The notes beneath the pieces are model-generated. The model worked only from the letters and a program-made list of their open reading frames with translations. It was not told the origin of the DNA and did not search any database. A stretch of 18,486 bases of DNA from an uncultured Pelagibacteraceae bacterium (GTDB taxonomy: Bacteria > Pseudomonadota > Alphaproteobacteria > Pelagibacterales > Pelagibacteraceae). The position numbers and the translations under genes are program-made. Below are positions 1 through 9,389 of this stretch, in pieces. Within the stretch, counting starts at the first letter, position 1. Each line of letters opens with the position of its first letter. The stretch is taken from the NCBI GenBank assembly GCA_902533955.1, contig CACANV010000005.1, positions 1 to 18,486 of the forward strand. Reading direction: 5' to 3'.

Positions 1-490
<490 letters not shown>

Positions 491-495
491 TTATG

Positions 496-514
496 CACAG
501 AAAAAAATTCTGTG
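496..514 (-). other. Hairpin just 5' of 23S in the spacer
   Basis: Perfect 7-bp inverted repeat: CACAGAA at 496-502 and TTCTGTG at 508-514, with a 5-nt loop of A on the plus strand (U in the transcript). It lies about 6 nt before the predicted 23S 5' end in the transcript. It may be part of 23S precursor processing. The 3' partner of any long 23S stem is outside the window, so its role cannot be settled here. Confidence 0.6.
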
Positions 515-532
515 TTGAATCAAATTTTGTTG

Positions 533-556
533 GAATGTTCATATCTTAGAACATTC
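533..556 (-). other. Spacer hairpin between tRNA-Ala and 23S (right-hand pair, first)
   Basis: Perfect 8-bp inverted repeat, GAATGTTC (533-540) and GAACATTC (549-556), with an 8-nt loop. It belongs to a row of three hairpins between tRNA-Ala and 23S. Function is not known; rRNA processing or folding is the natural guess. Confidence 0.6.
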
Positions 557-559
557 TTT

Positions 560-583
560 GATTGTTCATCTATTCGAACAATC
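560..583 (-). other. Spacer hairpin between tRNA-Ala and 23S (right-hand pair, second)
   Basis: Perfect 8-bp inverted repeat, GATTGTTC (560-567) and GAACAATC (576-583), with an 8-nt loop. It has the same stem and loop lengths as the hairpin at 533-556 and lies 3 nt from it. The two could be an ancient duplication or a conserved processing element. Confidence 0.6.
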
Positions 584-638
584 GGATATAGATATTGATA
601 ATATAAAAAATTTACTATTAAAATAACTAAGTGTTTCT

Positions 639-714
639 TGGTGGAGGATAGCGGGATCGAACCGCTGACCTCCTGAATGCAAATCAGGCGCTCTCCCAGC
701 TGAGCTAATCCCCC
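639..714 (-). tRNA. tRNA-Ala (anticodon UGC)
   Basis: The minus strand folds as a complete cloverleaf of 76 nt. The anticodon stem CTGAT/ATCAG-type arm presents TGC. The D arm begins AGCTCAGCTGGGAGAGC and the T arm contains GGTTCGATCC. The acceptor stem GGGGGAT pairs with ATCCTCC and includes the G3-U70 wobble, the main identity element of alanine tRNA. The discriminator A and CCA tail are encoded in the DNA (639-642 read ACCA on the minus strand). It lies in the 16S-23S spacer after tRNA-Ile, the usual bacterial order Ile-Ala. Confidence 0.97.
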
Positions 715-723
715 AGTATTTTA

Positions 724-800
724 TGGTGGGCCGAGAAAGACTCGAACTTTCGACCCCACCCTTATCAAGGGTGTGCTCTAACCAACTGAGCTACCGGCCC
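724..800 (-). tRNA. tRNA-Ile (anticodon GAU)
   Basis: The minus strand gives a complete 77-nt cloverleaf with acceptor stem GGGCCGG pairing with TCGGCCC (last pair G-U). The D arm reads AGCTCAGTTGGTTAGAGC, the anticodon stem ACCCT/AGGGT displays GAT, and the T arm contains AGTTCGAGTC. CCA is encoded (724-727 read ACCA on the minus strand). It is separated from tRNA-Ala by 9 nt and is released from the same rRNA precursor. Confidence 0.97.
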
Positions 801-827
801 TAATGCAGAAGAGTGAAACACTATTTC

Positions 828-848
828 AAGAAGAGAAATGAGGACGGT
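828..848 (-). repeat. 3' arm of the 16S processing stem
   Basis: This 21-nt segment is the inverted complement of 2467-2487 on the other side of 16S. In the transcript the two arms give 19 Watson-Crick pairs, one G-U pair and one U-U mismatch, enclosing the whole 16S gene. That is the architecture of the RNase III-cleaved stem around bacterial 16S precursors. Cleavage itself is inferred from the family, not shown here. Confidence 0.8.
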
Positions 849-872
849 CAACATTATCCTGTTATATTTTTT

Positions 873-896
873 TGATTAAGAAATAATCCTTAATCA
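873..896 (-). other. Hairpin directly 3' of 16S
   Basis: Inverted repeat with arms TGATTAAG (873-880) and CTTAATCA (889-896) and an 8-nt loop. It begins about 7 nt past the 16S 3' end in the transcript, inside the large processing stem. It may help 16S 3'-end maturation by keeping the trailer folded. It lacks a U-tract and lies between 16S and essential tRNAs, so it is not a terminator. Confidence 0.5.
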
Positions 897-902
897 TCCT
901 TA

Positions 903-2378
<1,476 letters not shown>

Positions 2379-2388
2379 AAAAACGGCG

Positions 2389-2443
2389 CACACTAGCTTC
2401 TATATAAATTCTAAGAATAAAATTTATATAATGTTGAAGTGTG
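2389..2443 (-). other. Structured 16S leader, long imperfect hairpin
   Basis: A perfect 10-bp inverted repeat, TATATAAATT (2401-2410) and AATTTATATA (2421-2430), with a 10-nt loop, sits about 22 nt upstream of the 16S 5' end. Its outer part continues imperfectly: CTTC (2397-2400) can pair with GAAG (2436-2439), and CACAC (2389-2393) with GTGTG (2439-2443). It is probably a leader RNA structure that guides 16S 5' maturation or early folding. Confidence 0.55.
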
Positions 2444-2466
2444 TACGACAAATTTTGGTAACCTTA

Positions 2467-2487
2467 ACCGTCCACACTTCTCTTCTT
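2467..2487 (-). repeat. 5' arm of the 16S processing stem
   Basis: This arm pairs with 828-848 across 16S: 19 Watson-Crick pairs, one G-U and one mismatch over 21 positions. It lies about 90 nt before the 16S 5' end in the transcript. The purine-rich run AAGAAGAGAAG of the transcript belongs to this arm. Confidence 0.8.
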
Positions 2488-2513
2488 AAAATTTTAACAA
2501 ATTAAATAGCTAA

Positions 2514-2532
2514 TTAGGCTAATAAAGCCTAA
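2514..2532 (-). other. Hairpin in the rRNA leader
   Basis: Perfect 7-bp inverted repeat TTAGGCT / AGCCTAA with a 5-nt loop, about 35 nt downstream of the predicted rRNA start. No U-tract follows, so termination is unlikely. It may be part of the antitermination or leader-folding region, but I could not identify a clear boxA. Confidence 0.5.
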
Positions 2533-2565
2533 TAAATAACATTTTTTCTTATGTTGAGTGTGACG

Positions 2566-2593
2566 CTTATATTAGAAAAAATTTGGAAATCAA
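2566..2593 (-). promoter_or_regulatory. Predicted promoter of the rRNA operon
   Basis: On the minus strand a -35-like TTGATT (2588-2593) is followed after 16 nt by a -10-like TATAAG (2566-2571). The predicted start is near 2558-2560, giving a leader of about 180 nt before 16S that contains the hairpins and the 5' processing arm. This is the only good sigma70-type pair I found between 16S and the divergent M23 gene. The call rests on motif likeness and position. Confidence 0.5.
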
Positions 2594-2659
2594 GTTATTA
2601 GATTAAAAAAAATATGTTAAAAAACCTAGAAAATTAATGGATTTTTAATCAAAATAACA

Positions 2660-3961
2660 ATGTTTTTAAATAAAATTTATAAAAAAATAAAAGATTTTAT
2701 ATATTTTATATGGATAACAATATTAATTATAGTAGCTTTTTTTTTAACTTATTACTACGAAGATAACAAAAAAAATCAGATTTATTTATTAAAAAAAACT
2801 TTAAATAACATTTACTTAAATAAATCTTTAAATAAAATTGTATCAAATTTAGAACCAAGATACATAAAAATTGATTATTTAATTAAAGAAGCAGATACAT
2901 ACGAAAAAATCTTAAATAAACTTGAAATTCCAGAAAAAGAAAAAAAGTTGTTTTTAAAATCAGTAAATAAAAACAAAAAAATAAAAGTCCTAAAACTTAA
3001 TAAAAAAATTTATTTTAAAATTGACAAAAAAAATAATCTAAAAATTTTAGAATTTAAAATTGAAATTGACAATAAAAATGAGATATTTTTTGTTAGAAAT
3101 TTAAATAATGATAGTTTTACCTCAAAAATAATTGAAAAAAATTTAGATAAAATAATAACATATAAAGAATCAAATATAACTACGAGCCTATACGAAACTG
3201 CAACAAATTTAGGAGTCAAACCTAATATAATAATTGAATTTGCAAGATTGTATGGATTCCAGGTAGATTTTCAAAGAGATATTTGGAAAAATGACAGTTT
3301 TCAAATTATTTATGAAGAATTTAAGAATCAAGAGGGAAAAATTGTTGATGCAGGAGATATTATTTATGCAAATTTAATTTTGCAAAATAATGATTTAAAA
3401 CTTTATAAATTTGAACATAAAAAAAATAAAGTTGACTATTTTGATGAAAACGGAAAAAGTATGAGAAAGACTCTAATGAAAACTCCTATAAATGGAGCAA
3501 GATTATCTTCATCTTTTGGTAAAAGAAAACATCCTATACTAGGATTTACAAGAATGCACAGTGGAACAGATTTTGCTGCACCAAAAGGTACCCCAATAAT
3601 GGCTTCGGGTGATGGAATTGTAACTAGGGCAAAGTGGTGTGGTGGAGGAGGTAACTGTGTTAAAATAAAACATAATTCAACTTACAGTACAGTATATGCA
3701 CATATGTCAAAATTTGGGAGAGGAATAAAAAAAGGTGTAAGAGTTAAACAAGGTCAAATTATTGGATATGTTGGCTCAACAGGTTTATCAACGGGTCCAC
3801 ACCTACACTATGAGGTAATTAAAAATAATAAAAAAATAAATTCTCAAAAATTAAAATTACCATCAGGAAAAATTCTTAAAGGAAATGAAAGAAAATTATT
3901 TGAAGTCAATAAGATTAAAATTGATGTTTTAAAGTCTAATTTAATTTCAAAAATCAATTAA
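2660..3961 (+). CDS. Membrane-anchored M23 metallopeptidase (MepM/Csd3-like)
   Basis: A 433-residue protein with a single N-terminal membrane segment at about residues 12-32 (signal anchor). A region with OapA/LysM-like character follows (around 65-110), then a second middle domain (around 115-270) and a C-terminal peptidase family M23 domain (about 275-390). The LytM zinc ligands are present: H300 and D304 in HSGTD, and H383 in HLH (H381, H383), with H348 as the further conserved histidine. The architecture resembles the peptidoglycan endopeptidases MepM (YebA) and Csd3, which cut peptide cross-links in the periplasm so the wall can grow. An active enzyme is inferred from the intact ligands. 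The gene is divergent from the rRNA operon and converges on the DUF4167 gene 30 nt away. No Shine-Dalgarno precedes the ATG. The start gives a sensible basic N-terminus before the membrane helix. Confidence 0.9.
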   Translation: MFLNKIYKKIKDFIYFIWITILIIVAFFLTYYYEDNKKNQIYLLKKTLNNIYLNKSLNKIVSNLEPRYIKIDYLIKEADTYEKILNKLEIPEKEKKLFLKSVNKNKKIKVLKLNKKIYFKIDKKNNLKILEFKIEIDNKNEIFFVRNLNNDSFTSKIIEKNLDKIITYKESNITTSLYETATNLGVKPNIIIEFARLYGFQVDFQRDIWKNDSFQIIYEEFKNQEGKIVDAGDIIYANLILQNNDLKLYKFEHKKNKVDYFDENGKSMRKTLMKTPINGARLSSSFGKRKHPILGFTRMHSGTDFAAPKGTPIMASGDGIVTRAKWCGGGGNCVKIKHNSTYSTVYAHMSKFGRGIKKGVRVKQGQIIGYVGSTGLSTGPHLHYEVIKNNKKINSQKLKLPSGKILKGNERKLFEVNKIKIDVLKSNLISKIN

Positions 3962-3980
3962 ATTAGAAGAATTTTTAAAC

Positions 3981-4002
3981 ATTCTGTTTTATTAAACAGT
4001 AT
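3981..4002. terminator. Weak hairpin between convergent genes, possible terminator
   Basis: CTGTTT (3984-3989) and AAACAG (3994-3999) form a 6-bp stem with a TATT loop, extendable past one mismatch to 3981-4002. On the plus strand CGTTTTGTTT follows, so it could end the M23 transcript. It overlaps the stop codon of the DUF4167 gene on the other strand. Few G-C pairs make it a weak candidate. Confidence 0.3.
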
Positions 4003-4354
4003 CGTTTTGTTTATTATTTTTATTATTTGTTTCGTCAATTTTTGCTGGCTTCATGTTAGTATCTTTTACCACTTCCTGTAAATTATGGATTCTTGAAAAA
4101 TGATCAGCATGTTGCAAATAATATTCAGACAAAATTTTGTCTCCATTAGATAAAGCTTCTCTTGCCAAATCATTATATTTTTCCATTAATTTCGATGCAT
4201 TTTGATTGTTTCTTCCTGGATTTCTTATTTTAAAATCGGAATTATTATTAAAATCAACATTTACTCTATGTCCATTTCCATTTCTCTTTCTAAAGCTTCT
4301 ATCCCCATTATGTTTATATCTATTTCTTCTATGATTATTTTTATAATTATTCAT
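3992..4354 (-). CDS. DUF4167 family protein, possible RNA-binding
   Basis: A 120-residue, very basic and asparagine-rich protein. Residues 1-50 are a low-complexity R/K/N/H-rich tail. Residues about 45-90 carry the conserved DUF4167 block, visible as KLMEKYNDLAREALSNGDK and then EYYLQHADHFSRI. Residues 100-120 are again low-complexity. DUF4167 genes usually follow prmC in Alphaproteobacteria, as here: the ATG overlaps the prmC stop by 8 nt, so translation is probably coupled. The function is not established. The basic disordered N-terminus and the neighbourhood of translation genes suggest nucleic-acid or ribosome binding, which is inference only. It is the last gene of the lysC-ispG-prfA-prmC operon. 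Confidence 0.85.
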   Translation of the reverse strand: MNNYKNNHRRNRYKHNGDRSFRKRNGNGHRVNVDFNNNSDFKIRNPGRNNQNASKLMEKYNDLAREALSNGDKILSEYYLQHADHFSRIHNLQEVVKDTNMKPAKIDETNNKNNKQNDTV

Positions 4355-5198
4355 TTACTAACTTCTCTGCTACTATACATCGATCTTTGCTTGATAAATC
4401 CTTAAAAATTCTTTTAACGTAAAATCCATATTGCTTTAGTAATTGTAAGGAATAATTTTTTTGTTTTTCACCAATTTCAATAATAATGTATCCATTTACT
4501 TTTAACAATTTTGAACTTTTTCTAATTACTTTTTTAATTTCTTTAAAACCGTCAAATCCACCAGAAAGAGCTAATTTAGGCTCATATAATTTTACACCGT
4601 CATCCAATCTATTTAAATCAACATTATTTATATATGGAGGATTAGATAAAATTAAATCATATTTATTTGATTTATATTTGTCAATATCGATATTAATAAA
4701 TTTAATTTTATTCTCCAAGTGATGCAATTTTGCATTAGTTTTTGCAATTTTTAAGGCTTTAAATGATATATCCAACGCTATTGCTTTACATTTGCTTCTT
4801 TCTTTCAAAATAGAAATGATTATACATCCTGAACCTGTGCCAATATCTAGTACCATTTTTGAATGATTGGTTGGTATAAATTTTAATGCCTCTTCAACTA
4901 TTTGTTCAGTCTCTGGTCTTGGTATTAAAACAGATTTATCTACTAAAAATTTGTGTTTCCAAAAATGTTTATACCCTAGTACATATGCAATAGGTTCTTT
5001 TTTTTTTCTTTTTGACAAATAAAAATTAAATTTTTCGATTTGCTTTTGGTCTACTTTAGCATTCAAGTTAATTAAAATTTCTTCACGAGTTTTATTTAAA
5101 ATATTTGATAAAATTAACTCACAGTCTAATTGGGAAGTTTTAATATTATTTAGACTAAGAATGTTATTTCCATAATCCAATATATTTTGATAGTTCAT
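4347..5198 (-). CDS. prmC: Peptide chain release factor N5-glutamine methyltransferase
   Basis: A 283-residue SAM-dependent enzyme that methylates the glutamine of the GGQ motif in release factors, raising peptide release efficiency in the cytoplasm. An N-terminal helical domain (about 1-85) precedes the Rossmann methyltransferase fold. PRPETE at 93-98 is the family motif before the SAM loop, VLDIGTGSGC at 116-125 is motif I, and NPPY at 186-189 is the catalytic motif that holds the target glutamine. Length matches the family (E. coli 277). The ATG directly follows the prfA stop codon with no spacer (TAA-ATG), so the enzyme is made with one of its own substrates. No Shine-Dalgarno is present, so expression probably depends on coupling to prfA. 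Confidence 0.96.
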   Translation of the reverse strand: MNYQNILDYGNNILSLNNIKTSQLDCELILSNILNKTREEILINLNAKVDQKQIEKFNFYLSKRKKKEPIAYVLGYKHFWKHKFLVDKSVLIPRPETEQIVEEALKFIPTNHSKMVLDIGTGSGCIIISILKERSKCKAIALDISFKALKIAKTNAKLHHLENKIKFINIDIDKYKSNKYDLILSNPPYINNVDLNRLDDGVKLYEPKLALSGGFDGFKEIKKVIRKSSKLLKVNGYIIIEIGEKQKNYSLQLLKQYGFYVKRIFKDLSSKDRCIVAEKLVNE

Positions 5199-6272
5199 TT
5201 AATTTAATTTAGTAAGTTCTTCTTGCTGAGCTTGTATAGTTAAGTTCTCCATCATCTCATCAAATATTTCACCTTCCATAAATTCTTCTAATTTATGCAA
5301 AGTTAGATTTATTCTGTGATCAGTAACTCTTCCTTGGGGAAAATTATAAGTTCTAATTCTTTCTGATCTATCACCTGTTCCAATTTTGCTTTTCCTGTCC
5401 CTAGACCTTTCTTTATCTCTTTTTTGTCTTTCAAACTCATAAATTCTTGATCTTAGTATTTTAAGTCCTTTTTCTTTATTACGAATCTGTGATTTTTCAT
5501 CTTGCTGACTAACAACTATTCCCGTTGGCAAGTGCGTTATTCTAACAGCTGAGTCAGTGGTATTCACACTTTGTCCACCAGGACCACTGCTTCTAAATAC
5601 ATCTATTCTTAAATCCTTATCTTCTATTTTAACATCGACATCCTCTGCCTCAGGTAATACAGCAACAGTTGCTGCTGAAGTATGTACTCTACCTTGTGTT
5701 TCAGTATCAGGCACTCTTTGGACTCTATGTACACCACTCTCATATTTTAATGAAGAATAAATATTCTTACCTTTTATTGTGGCTATAACTTCTTTTAACC
5801 CTCCAGCTTCACTTTTAGATATTGAAATAATTTCAACTAGCCATTTTTTTTTATTGCTTATTTTTTCATACATTTTAAAAAGATCAGAAGCAAAAAGACT
5901 TGCCTCTAAGCCTCCTGTTCCTGCTCTTATTTCAATAATTGCATTTTTACTATCCGCTTCATCTTTAGGAAGTAAAAATAACTTTATTTTTTTTTCATTT
6001 ATTTCATTAATTTTCTTTAATTCCTCTAATTCTGATTTAGCTAAATCTTTAATATCTTTATCACTATTTGAATCATTTATAATCTTTTCTAAATCTTCTT
6101 TATTCTTATTAAATAAACTATATTCTTTAATCTCTCTAATAATTTCATTTAAGTCAGAATATTCTTTTGACTTTTCGGCAAAATTTTTTTTATCTATTTC
6201 TCCTACGGAAAGTTCTCTTTCCAATTGAGAATGTTTCAAAATTAATTCTTGAACTTTTGCTATTGGCAACAT
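5199..6272 (-). CDS. prfA: Peptide chain release factor 1 (RF1)
   Basis: A 357-residue class I release factor that reads UAA and UAG stop codons and triggers hydrolysis of peptidyl-tRNA on the ribosome. The N-terminal helical domain (1-100) is lysine/glutamate-rich. The stop-codon-reading PxT tripeptide appears as PDT at 188-190 inside [14 protein letters not shown], which marks RF1 rather than RF2 (SPF). GGQ is at 232-234 in [10 protein letters not shown], and Q234 is the expected target of PrmC encoded next. A basic C-terminal stretch follows. Length fits (E. coli 360). The start codon overlaps the ispG stop by 1 nt (TAATG), so translation is likely coupled. All stop codons checked on complete genes here are TAA, TAG or TGA in ordinary use. 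Confidence 0.97.
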   Translation of the reverse strand: MLPIAKVQELILKHSQLERELSVGEIDKKNFAEKSKEYSDLNEIIREIKEYSLFNKNKEDLEKIINDSNSDKDIKDLAKSELEELKKINEINEKKIKLFLLPKDEADSKNAIIEIRAGTGGLEASLFASDLFKMYEKISNKKKWLVEIISISKSEAGGLKEVIATIKGKNIYSSLKYESGVHRVQRVPDTETQGRVHTSAATVAVLPEAEDVDVKIEDKDLRIDVFRSSGPGGQSVNTTDSAVRITHLPTGIVVSQQDEKSQIRNKEKGLKILRSRIYEFERQKRDKERSRDRKSKIGTGDRSERIRTYNFPQGRVTDHRINLTLHKLEEFMEGEIFDEMMENLTIQAQQEELTKLN

Positions 6273-7372
6273 TAAATATTCTTATCAATTTCTTCTGCTT
6301 TTTTTTCGACTAAATCAACTACTTTAGAAATAATTTCACTATTATTTATCTTCTCACTTTCAATTCCTTTTAAATAAAGCATATTGCTACCTTTTCCTCC
6401 TCCTGTAATCCCAATATCAGTTTGAGCAGCTTCACCAGGTCCATTTACTACACACCCTATTATTGACAATGTTATTGGCGTTTTAATATGTGATAATTTT
6501 TCCTCCAAAATTTTGACAGTATCAATAACTTGAAACGCTTGTCTTGCGCAAGATGGGCAAGATATAATATTTACTCCTCGTTTTCGAAGATTTAAAGATT
6601 TAAGAATTTCATTTCCAACTTTAATTTCTTCAATAGGATCATCAGACAAAGAAACCCTTATAGTATCACCTATTCCATCTAATAATAGTGCTCCAAAACC
6701 AATTGACGACTTAATACTTCCTGGCAAAAAACTTCCAGCTTCAGTAATGCCCAGATGTAAGGGATATTCAATTTTTTTTGATAGTTGACGGTATGCTGCA
6801 ATAGATAAAAATACATCTGATGATTTAACGCTAACCTTAAAATTAAAAAAATCCTCGTTTTCAATAATGTCTATATTTCTTAAAGCGCTTTCAACAAGGG
6901 CTTCGGGACAAGGTTCTTTATATTTCTCTAATATATCTTTTTCAAGAGAACCTGAATTAACACCAATTCTTATGGAACAATCATTATTTTTAGCTGCAAT
7001 AATTACTTCCTTAATTTTTTTTTTATCTCCTATATTTCCAGGATTTATTCTTAAACATTTTGCACCATTTTCGGCAGCTTCGATTGCTCTTTTATAATGA
7101 AAGTGAATATCGGCAACTATTGGTACTGAAACATTTTTAACTATTTTTTTTAATGCTAAAGTTGAGTCTTTGTCTGGACAAGAAATTCTCACAATATCCG
7201 CACCAAATTCTGATAATTTATTTGTTTGATCAATAGTTTTTTTTATATTTTTTGTAAGAGTATTTGTCATAGACTGAACTGATATTGGATTGTTGCCACC
7301 AATTTTTACATTTCCAACTGTTATTACTTTTGTTCTTTTTCTTTTGATATCTCTGAATGGTCTTATGCTCAT
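6272..7372 (-). CDS. ispG: 4-hydroxy-3-methylbut-2-en-1-yl diphosphate synthase
   Basis: A 366-residue iron-sulfur enzyme of the MEP pathway that reduces 2-C-methylerythritol 2,4-cyclodiphosphate to HMBPP, a precursor of all isoprenoids including the ubiquinone tail. The N-terminal TIM barrel (about 1-245) contains [10 protein letters not shown] near 84-93 and [10 protein letters not shown] at 106-115. The C-terminal cluster domain has the three [4Fe-4S] ligands C272 and C275 (CPSC) and C307 ([11 protein letters not shown]), with E314 as the fourth ligand expected from known structures. Length equals the bacterial one-piece form (E. coli 372). It lies 3 nt after the lysC stop and overlaps prfA by 1 nt. 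The lysC-ispG-prfA order joins unrelated core pathways in one transcript. Confidence 0.97.
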   Translation of the reverse strand: MSIRPFRDIKRKRTKVITVGNVKIGGNNPISVQSMTNTLTKNIKKTIDQTNKLSEFGADIVRISCPDKDSTLALKKIVKNVSVPIVADIHFHYKRAIEAAENGAKCLRINPGNIGDKKKIKEVIIAAKNNDCSIRIGVNSGSLEKDILEKYKEPCPEALVESALRNIDIIENEDFFNFKVSVKSSDVFLSIAAYRQLSKKIEYPLHLGITEAGSFLPGSIKSSIGFGALLLDGIGDTIRVSLSDDPIEEIKVGNEILKSLNLRKRGVNIISCPSCARQAFQVIDTVKILEEKLSHIKTPITLSIIGCVVNGPGEAAQTDIGITGGGKGSNMLYLKGIESEKINNSEIISKVVDLVEKKAEEIDKNI

Positions 7373-7375
7373 TTT

Positions 7376-8590
7376 TTATTTATCTAGTTTAAATTCTTTA
7401 TGTAGGGCTACTATAGCTTTATAAATATTTCTTTTATCAATTAAAACTGAAATTTTAATTTCAGATGTTGAAATAACCTGAATATTAATTTTTTTTTTAG
7501 AAAGCGCCTGAAACATTCTATAACTTACTCCAGGAGTAGTTATCATTCCAACCCCAATTATTGAAACTTTTGAAACATTTTTATCAAAAAATAAATTTTT
7601 AAAATTAATTTTTTTATTTTGATAAATAATCTTTTTTGTTTTGTTTAAATCATCAGACTTTATAGTAAAAGTTAAGTCAGTTTCTTTTCCATTTAGTGAA
7701 ATATTCTGAACAACCATATCTACATTTATTGAGTTTTCTGAAAGCGGCTTAAATATAGATGCTGCAATTCCAGGTTTATCTTTTACCCCAACAAGTGTGA
7801 CTTTTGCATCATTTGAGGTTGATGATATTCCAGTGATAATTTTGTTATTATTTATGTTTTTTCTTTTAGTAATTAAAGTGCCCATATTATTTTTAAAAGA
7901 AGATTTAACTTCAATATTTACTCTGTTTAGTCTTGCGTCTTGGACAGAGTGTGGTTGCATAACTTTTGCCCCTAAAGATGCCATTTCTAACATTTCCTCA
8001 TATGAAATAACTTTTATTTTTTTTGCATTTTTAAATTTATTTGGATCTGTAGTGTAAACTCCGTCTACATCAGTATAAATAATACATTTTTCTGCATTAA
8101 AAAATTTTGCAAACATTATCGCACTTGCATCGGTACCTCCTCTGCCAATAGTTGTAATTCTATTTTGAGAATTTATACCCTGAAATCCTGCAATAATTGG
8201 AATTCCTCCAAGATTTAAATATTTTAAGATTTCCTTTTTATAGATTTTATTTATCCTTGAAAATTTATGTTTACCTTCAGTTATTATTGGCACCTGCCAA
8301 GCTAACCAAGATCTTGATTTATATCCTTTGTCAATCAATTTTGCTGCGATCAACGAGCAAGATATTTGTTCACCTACCGAAACTAATACATCATATTCTG
8401 GACTTGAAAAATTCTTACTTATTTTTTTAGATTTATTTATTAAATCATTCGTAACACCAGTCATTGCTGATGAGAGAACTATAACTTTGTATTTTTTTTT
8501 GATATAGCTTGTAATTATTCCAGAGACTTTTTTAATTCTTTCAATAGTACCAACTGAAGTTCCTCCAAATTTTAAAACTATAATTTTCAT
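7376..8590 (-). CDS. lysC: Aspartate kinase
   Basis: A 404-residue aspartokinase, the first committed step of lysine, threonine, methionine and diaminopimelate synthesis (L-aspartate + ATP to aspartyl phosphate). The kinase domain starts with KFGGTS at 7-12, has the ATP/substrate segment TTIGRGGTDASA at about 146-157 and YTDVDGVYTTDP at 172-183. Two C-terminal ACT domains (about 265-330 and 340-400), seen as VTLVGVKDKPGIAASIF and VSIIGVGMITTPGVSYRMF, suggest feedback control by lysine and/or threonine, as in other monofunctional alphaproteobacterial enzymes. It is the first gene of the five-gene operon, with ubiG divergent 70 bp away. No Shine-Dalgarno is visible, and the start codon sits at the usual distance from KFGGTS. 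Confidence 0.97.
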   Translation of the reverse strand: MKIIVLKFGGTSVGTIERIKKVSGIITSYIKKKYKVIVLSSAMTGVTNDLINKSKKISKNFSSPEYDVLVSVGEQISCSLIAAKLIDKGYKSRSWLAWQVPIITEGKHKFSRINKIYKKEILKYLNLGGIPIIAGFQGINSQNRITTIGRGGTDASAIMFAKFFNAEKCIIYTDVDGVYTTDPNKFKNAKKIKVISYEEMLEMASLGAKVMQPHSVQDARLNRVNIEVKSSFKNNMGTLITKRKNINNNKIITGISSTSNDAKVTLVGVKDKPGIAASIFKPLSENSINVDMVVQNISLNGKETDLTFTIKSDDLNKTKKIIYQNKKINFKNLFFDKNVSKVSIIGVGMITTPGVSYRMFQALSKKKINIQVISTSEIKISVLIDKRNIYKAIVALHKEFKLDK

Positions 8591-8614
8591 TGAATAATTT
8601 TTTTCAAATAATGT

Positions 8615-8620
8615 TATAAT
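8615..8620 (+). promoter_or_regulatory. Predicted extended -10 promoter for ubiG
   Basis: A consensus TATAAT at 8615-8620 is preceded by TGT, forming the TGnTATAAT extended -10 element. A poor -35-like TTGAAT (8590-8595) is 19 nt upstream. The predicted start near 8627 leaves a leader of about 34 nt before the ubiG ATG. It overlaps the predicted lysC promoter on the other strand. Confidence 0.5.
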
Positions 8621-8624
8621 ATAT

Positions 8625-8654
8625 TGATAAAATACATCTTAATTGTAATGTCAA
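8625..8654 (-). promoter_or_regulatory. Predicted promoter for the lysC operon
   Basis: On the minus strand a perfect consensus TTGACA (8649-8654) is followed, 18 nt later, by TTATCA (8625-8630) as a weak -10. The predicted start near 8617 gives a leader of about 27 nt to the lysC ATG. The ubiG -10 lies between this -10 and the lysC start, so polymerases for the two genes would probably compete. Confidence 0.45.
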
Positions 8655-8660
8655 TAAACT

Positions 8661-9389
8661 ATGAAAATTAACACAATAAATAAAAAAGAAATAGAAAAAT
8701 TTTCTAAAATTTCAGAAGAATGGTGGGATCCAAATGGAAAATTTAAGCCGCTACATAAATTTAACCCAATTAGAATTAAATACATTAAAGAAAATATAAT
8801 AAATGATTTTAAGATAAAAAACGAATATAAACCTTTTAAAGGTTTAAAAATTCTAGATATTGGTTGTGGTGGAGGACTGTTATCGGAACCAATGGCAAGA
8901 CTTGGAGCAAAAGTTGTTGGTATTGATGCTTCTGCAAAAAATATCAATGTTGCAAGACATCATCTAAAAAAAAGCAAACTTAATATAGAATATATTAATT
9001 CAGCCCCAGAAAAATTTAAGACAAGTCAAAAGTTCGATATAGTTTTAAATATGGAGGTTGTTGAGCACGTAGAAAATGTAAATATTTTTATAAAACAAAG
9101 TTCAAAATTTTTACGAAAATCAGGTATAATGTTTATTGCAACTTTGAATCAAACTTTAAAATCATACTTGTTTGCTATAATTGGTGCTGAATATTTCTTA
9201 AGATGGCTACCTATTGGAACTCATAAGTGGGACTGTTTTGTAAAACCAGAGATTCTTGTAAATATTTGCAAAAAGAATTCTCTCACTTTAAAAAAAATAG
9301 ATGGTATTAAATTCGATCTAATATTTAATAGATGGAATACTTCTAAAGATAAATCTGTAAACTACATTTCAAAGTTTGAAAAAATTTAA
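8661..9389 (+). CDS. ubiG: Bifunctional ubiquinone O-methyltransferase
   Basis: A 242-residue SAM-dependent methyltransferase that performs both O-methylations of ubiquinone synthesis at the inner membrane surface (demethyl-ubiquinol to ubiquinol, and the earlier polyprenyl-catechol step). The N-terminal motif FSKISEEWWDPNGKFKPLH (14-32) is characteristic of UbiG. SAM motif I is LDIGCGGGLLSEPMA at 65-79, followed by VVGIDAS, and a later motif reads FDIVLNMEVVEHVEN. The region ending FLRWLPIGTHKWDCFVKP also fits UbiG. Length matches E. coli UbiG (240). The stop overlaps the stop of the convergent DUF1178 gene by 4 nt. Divergence from lysC is a common alphaproteobacterial arrangement. An ATG at 8648 is out of frame and stops at once. 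Confidence 0.95.
   Translation: MKINTINKKEIEKFSKISEEWWDPNGKFKPLHKFNPIRIKYIKENIINDFKIKNEYKPFKGLKILDIGCGGGLLSEPMARLGAKVVGIDASAKNINVARHHLKKSKLNIEYINSAPEKFKTSQKFDIVLNMEVVEHVENVNIFIKQSSKFLRKSGIMFIATLNQTLKSYLFAIIGAEYFLRWLPIGTHKWDCFVKPEILVNICKKNSLTLKKIDGIKFDLIFNRWNTSKDKSVNYISKFEKI

Noticed and set aside
3010..3219. Minus-strand frame inside the M23 gene, and the other frames antisense to called genes
   Set aside because: Low-complexity F/L/S/I-rich products typical of the opposite strand of AT-rich genes; no family or start signals.
6679..6864. 61-codon frame inside ispG on the same strand
   Set aside because: Overlaps the clearly coding ispG frame and has no recognisable domain.
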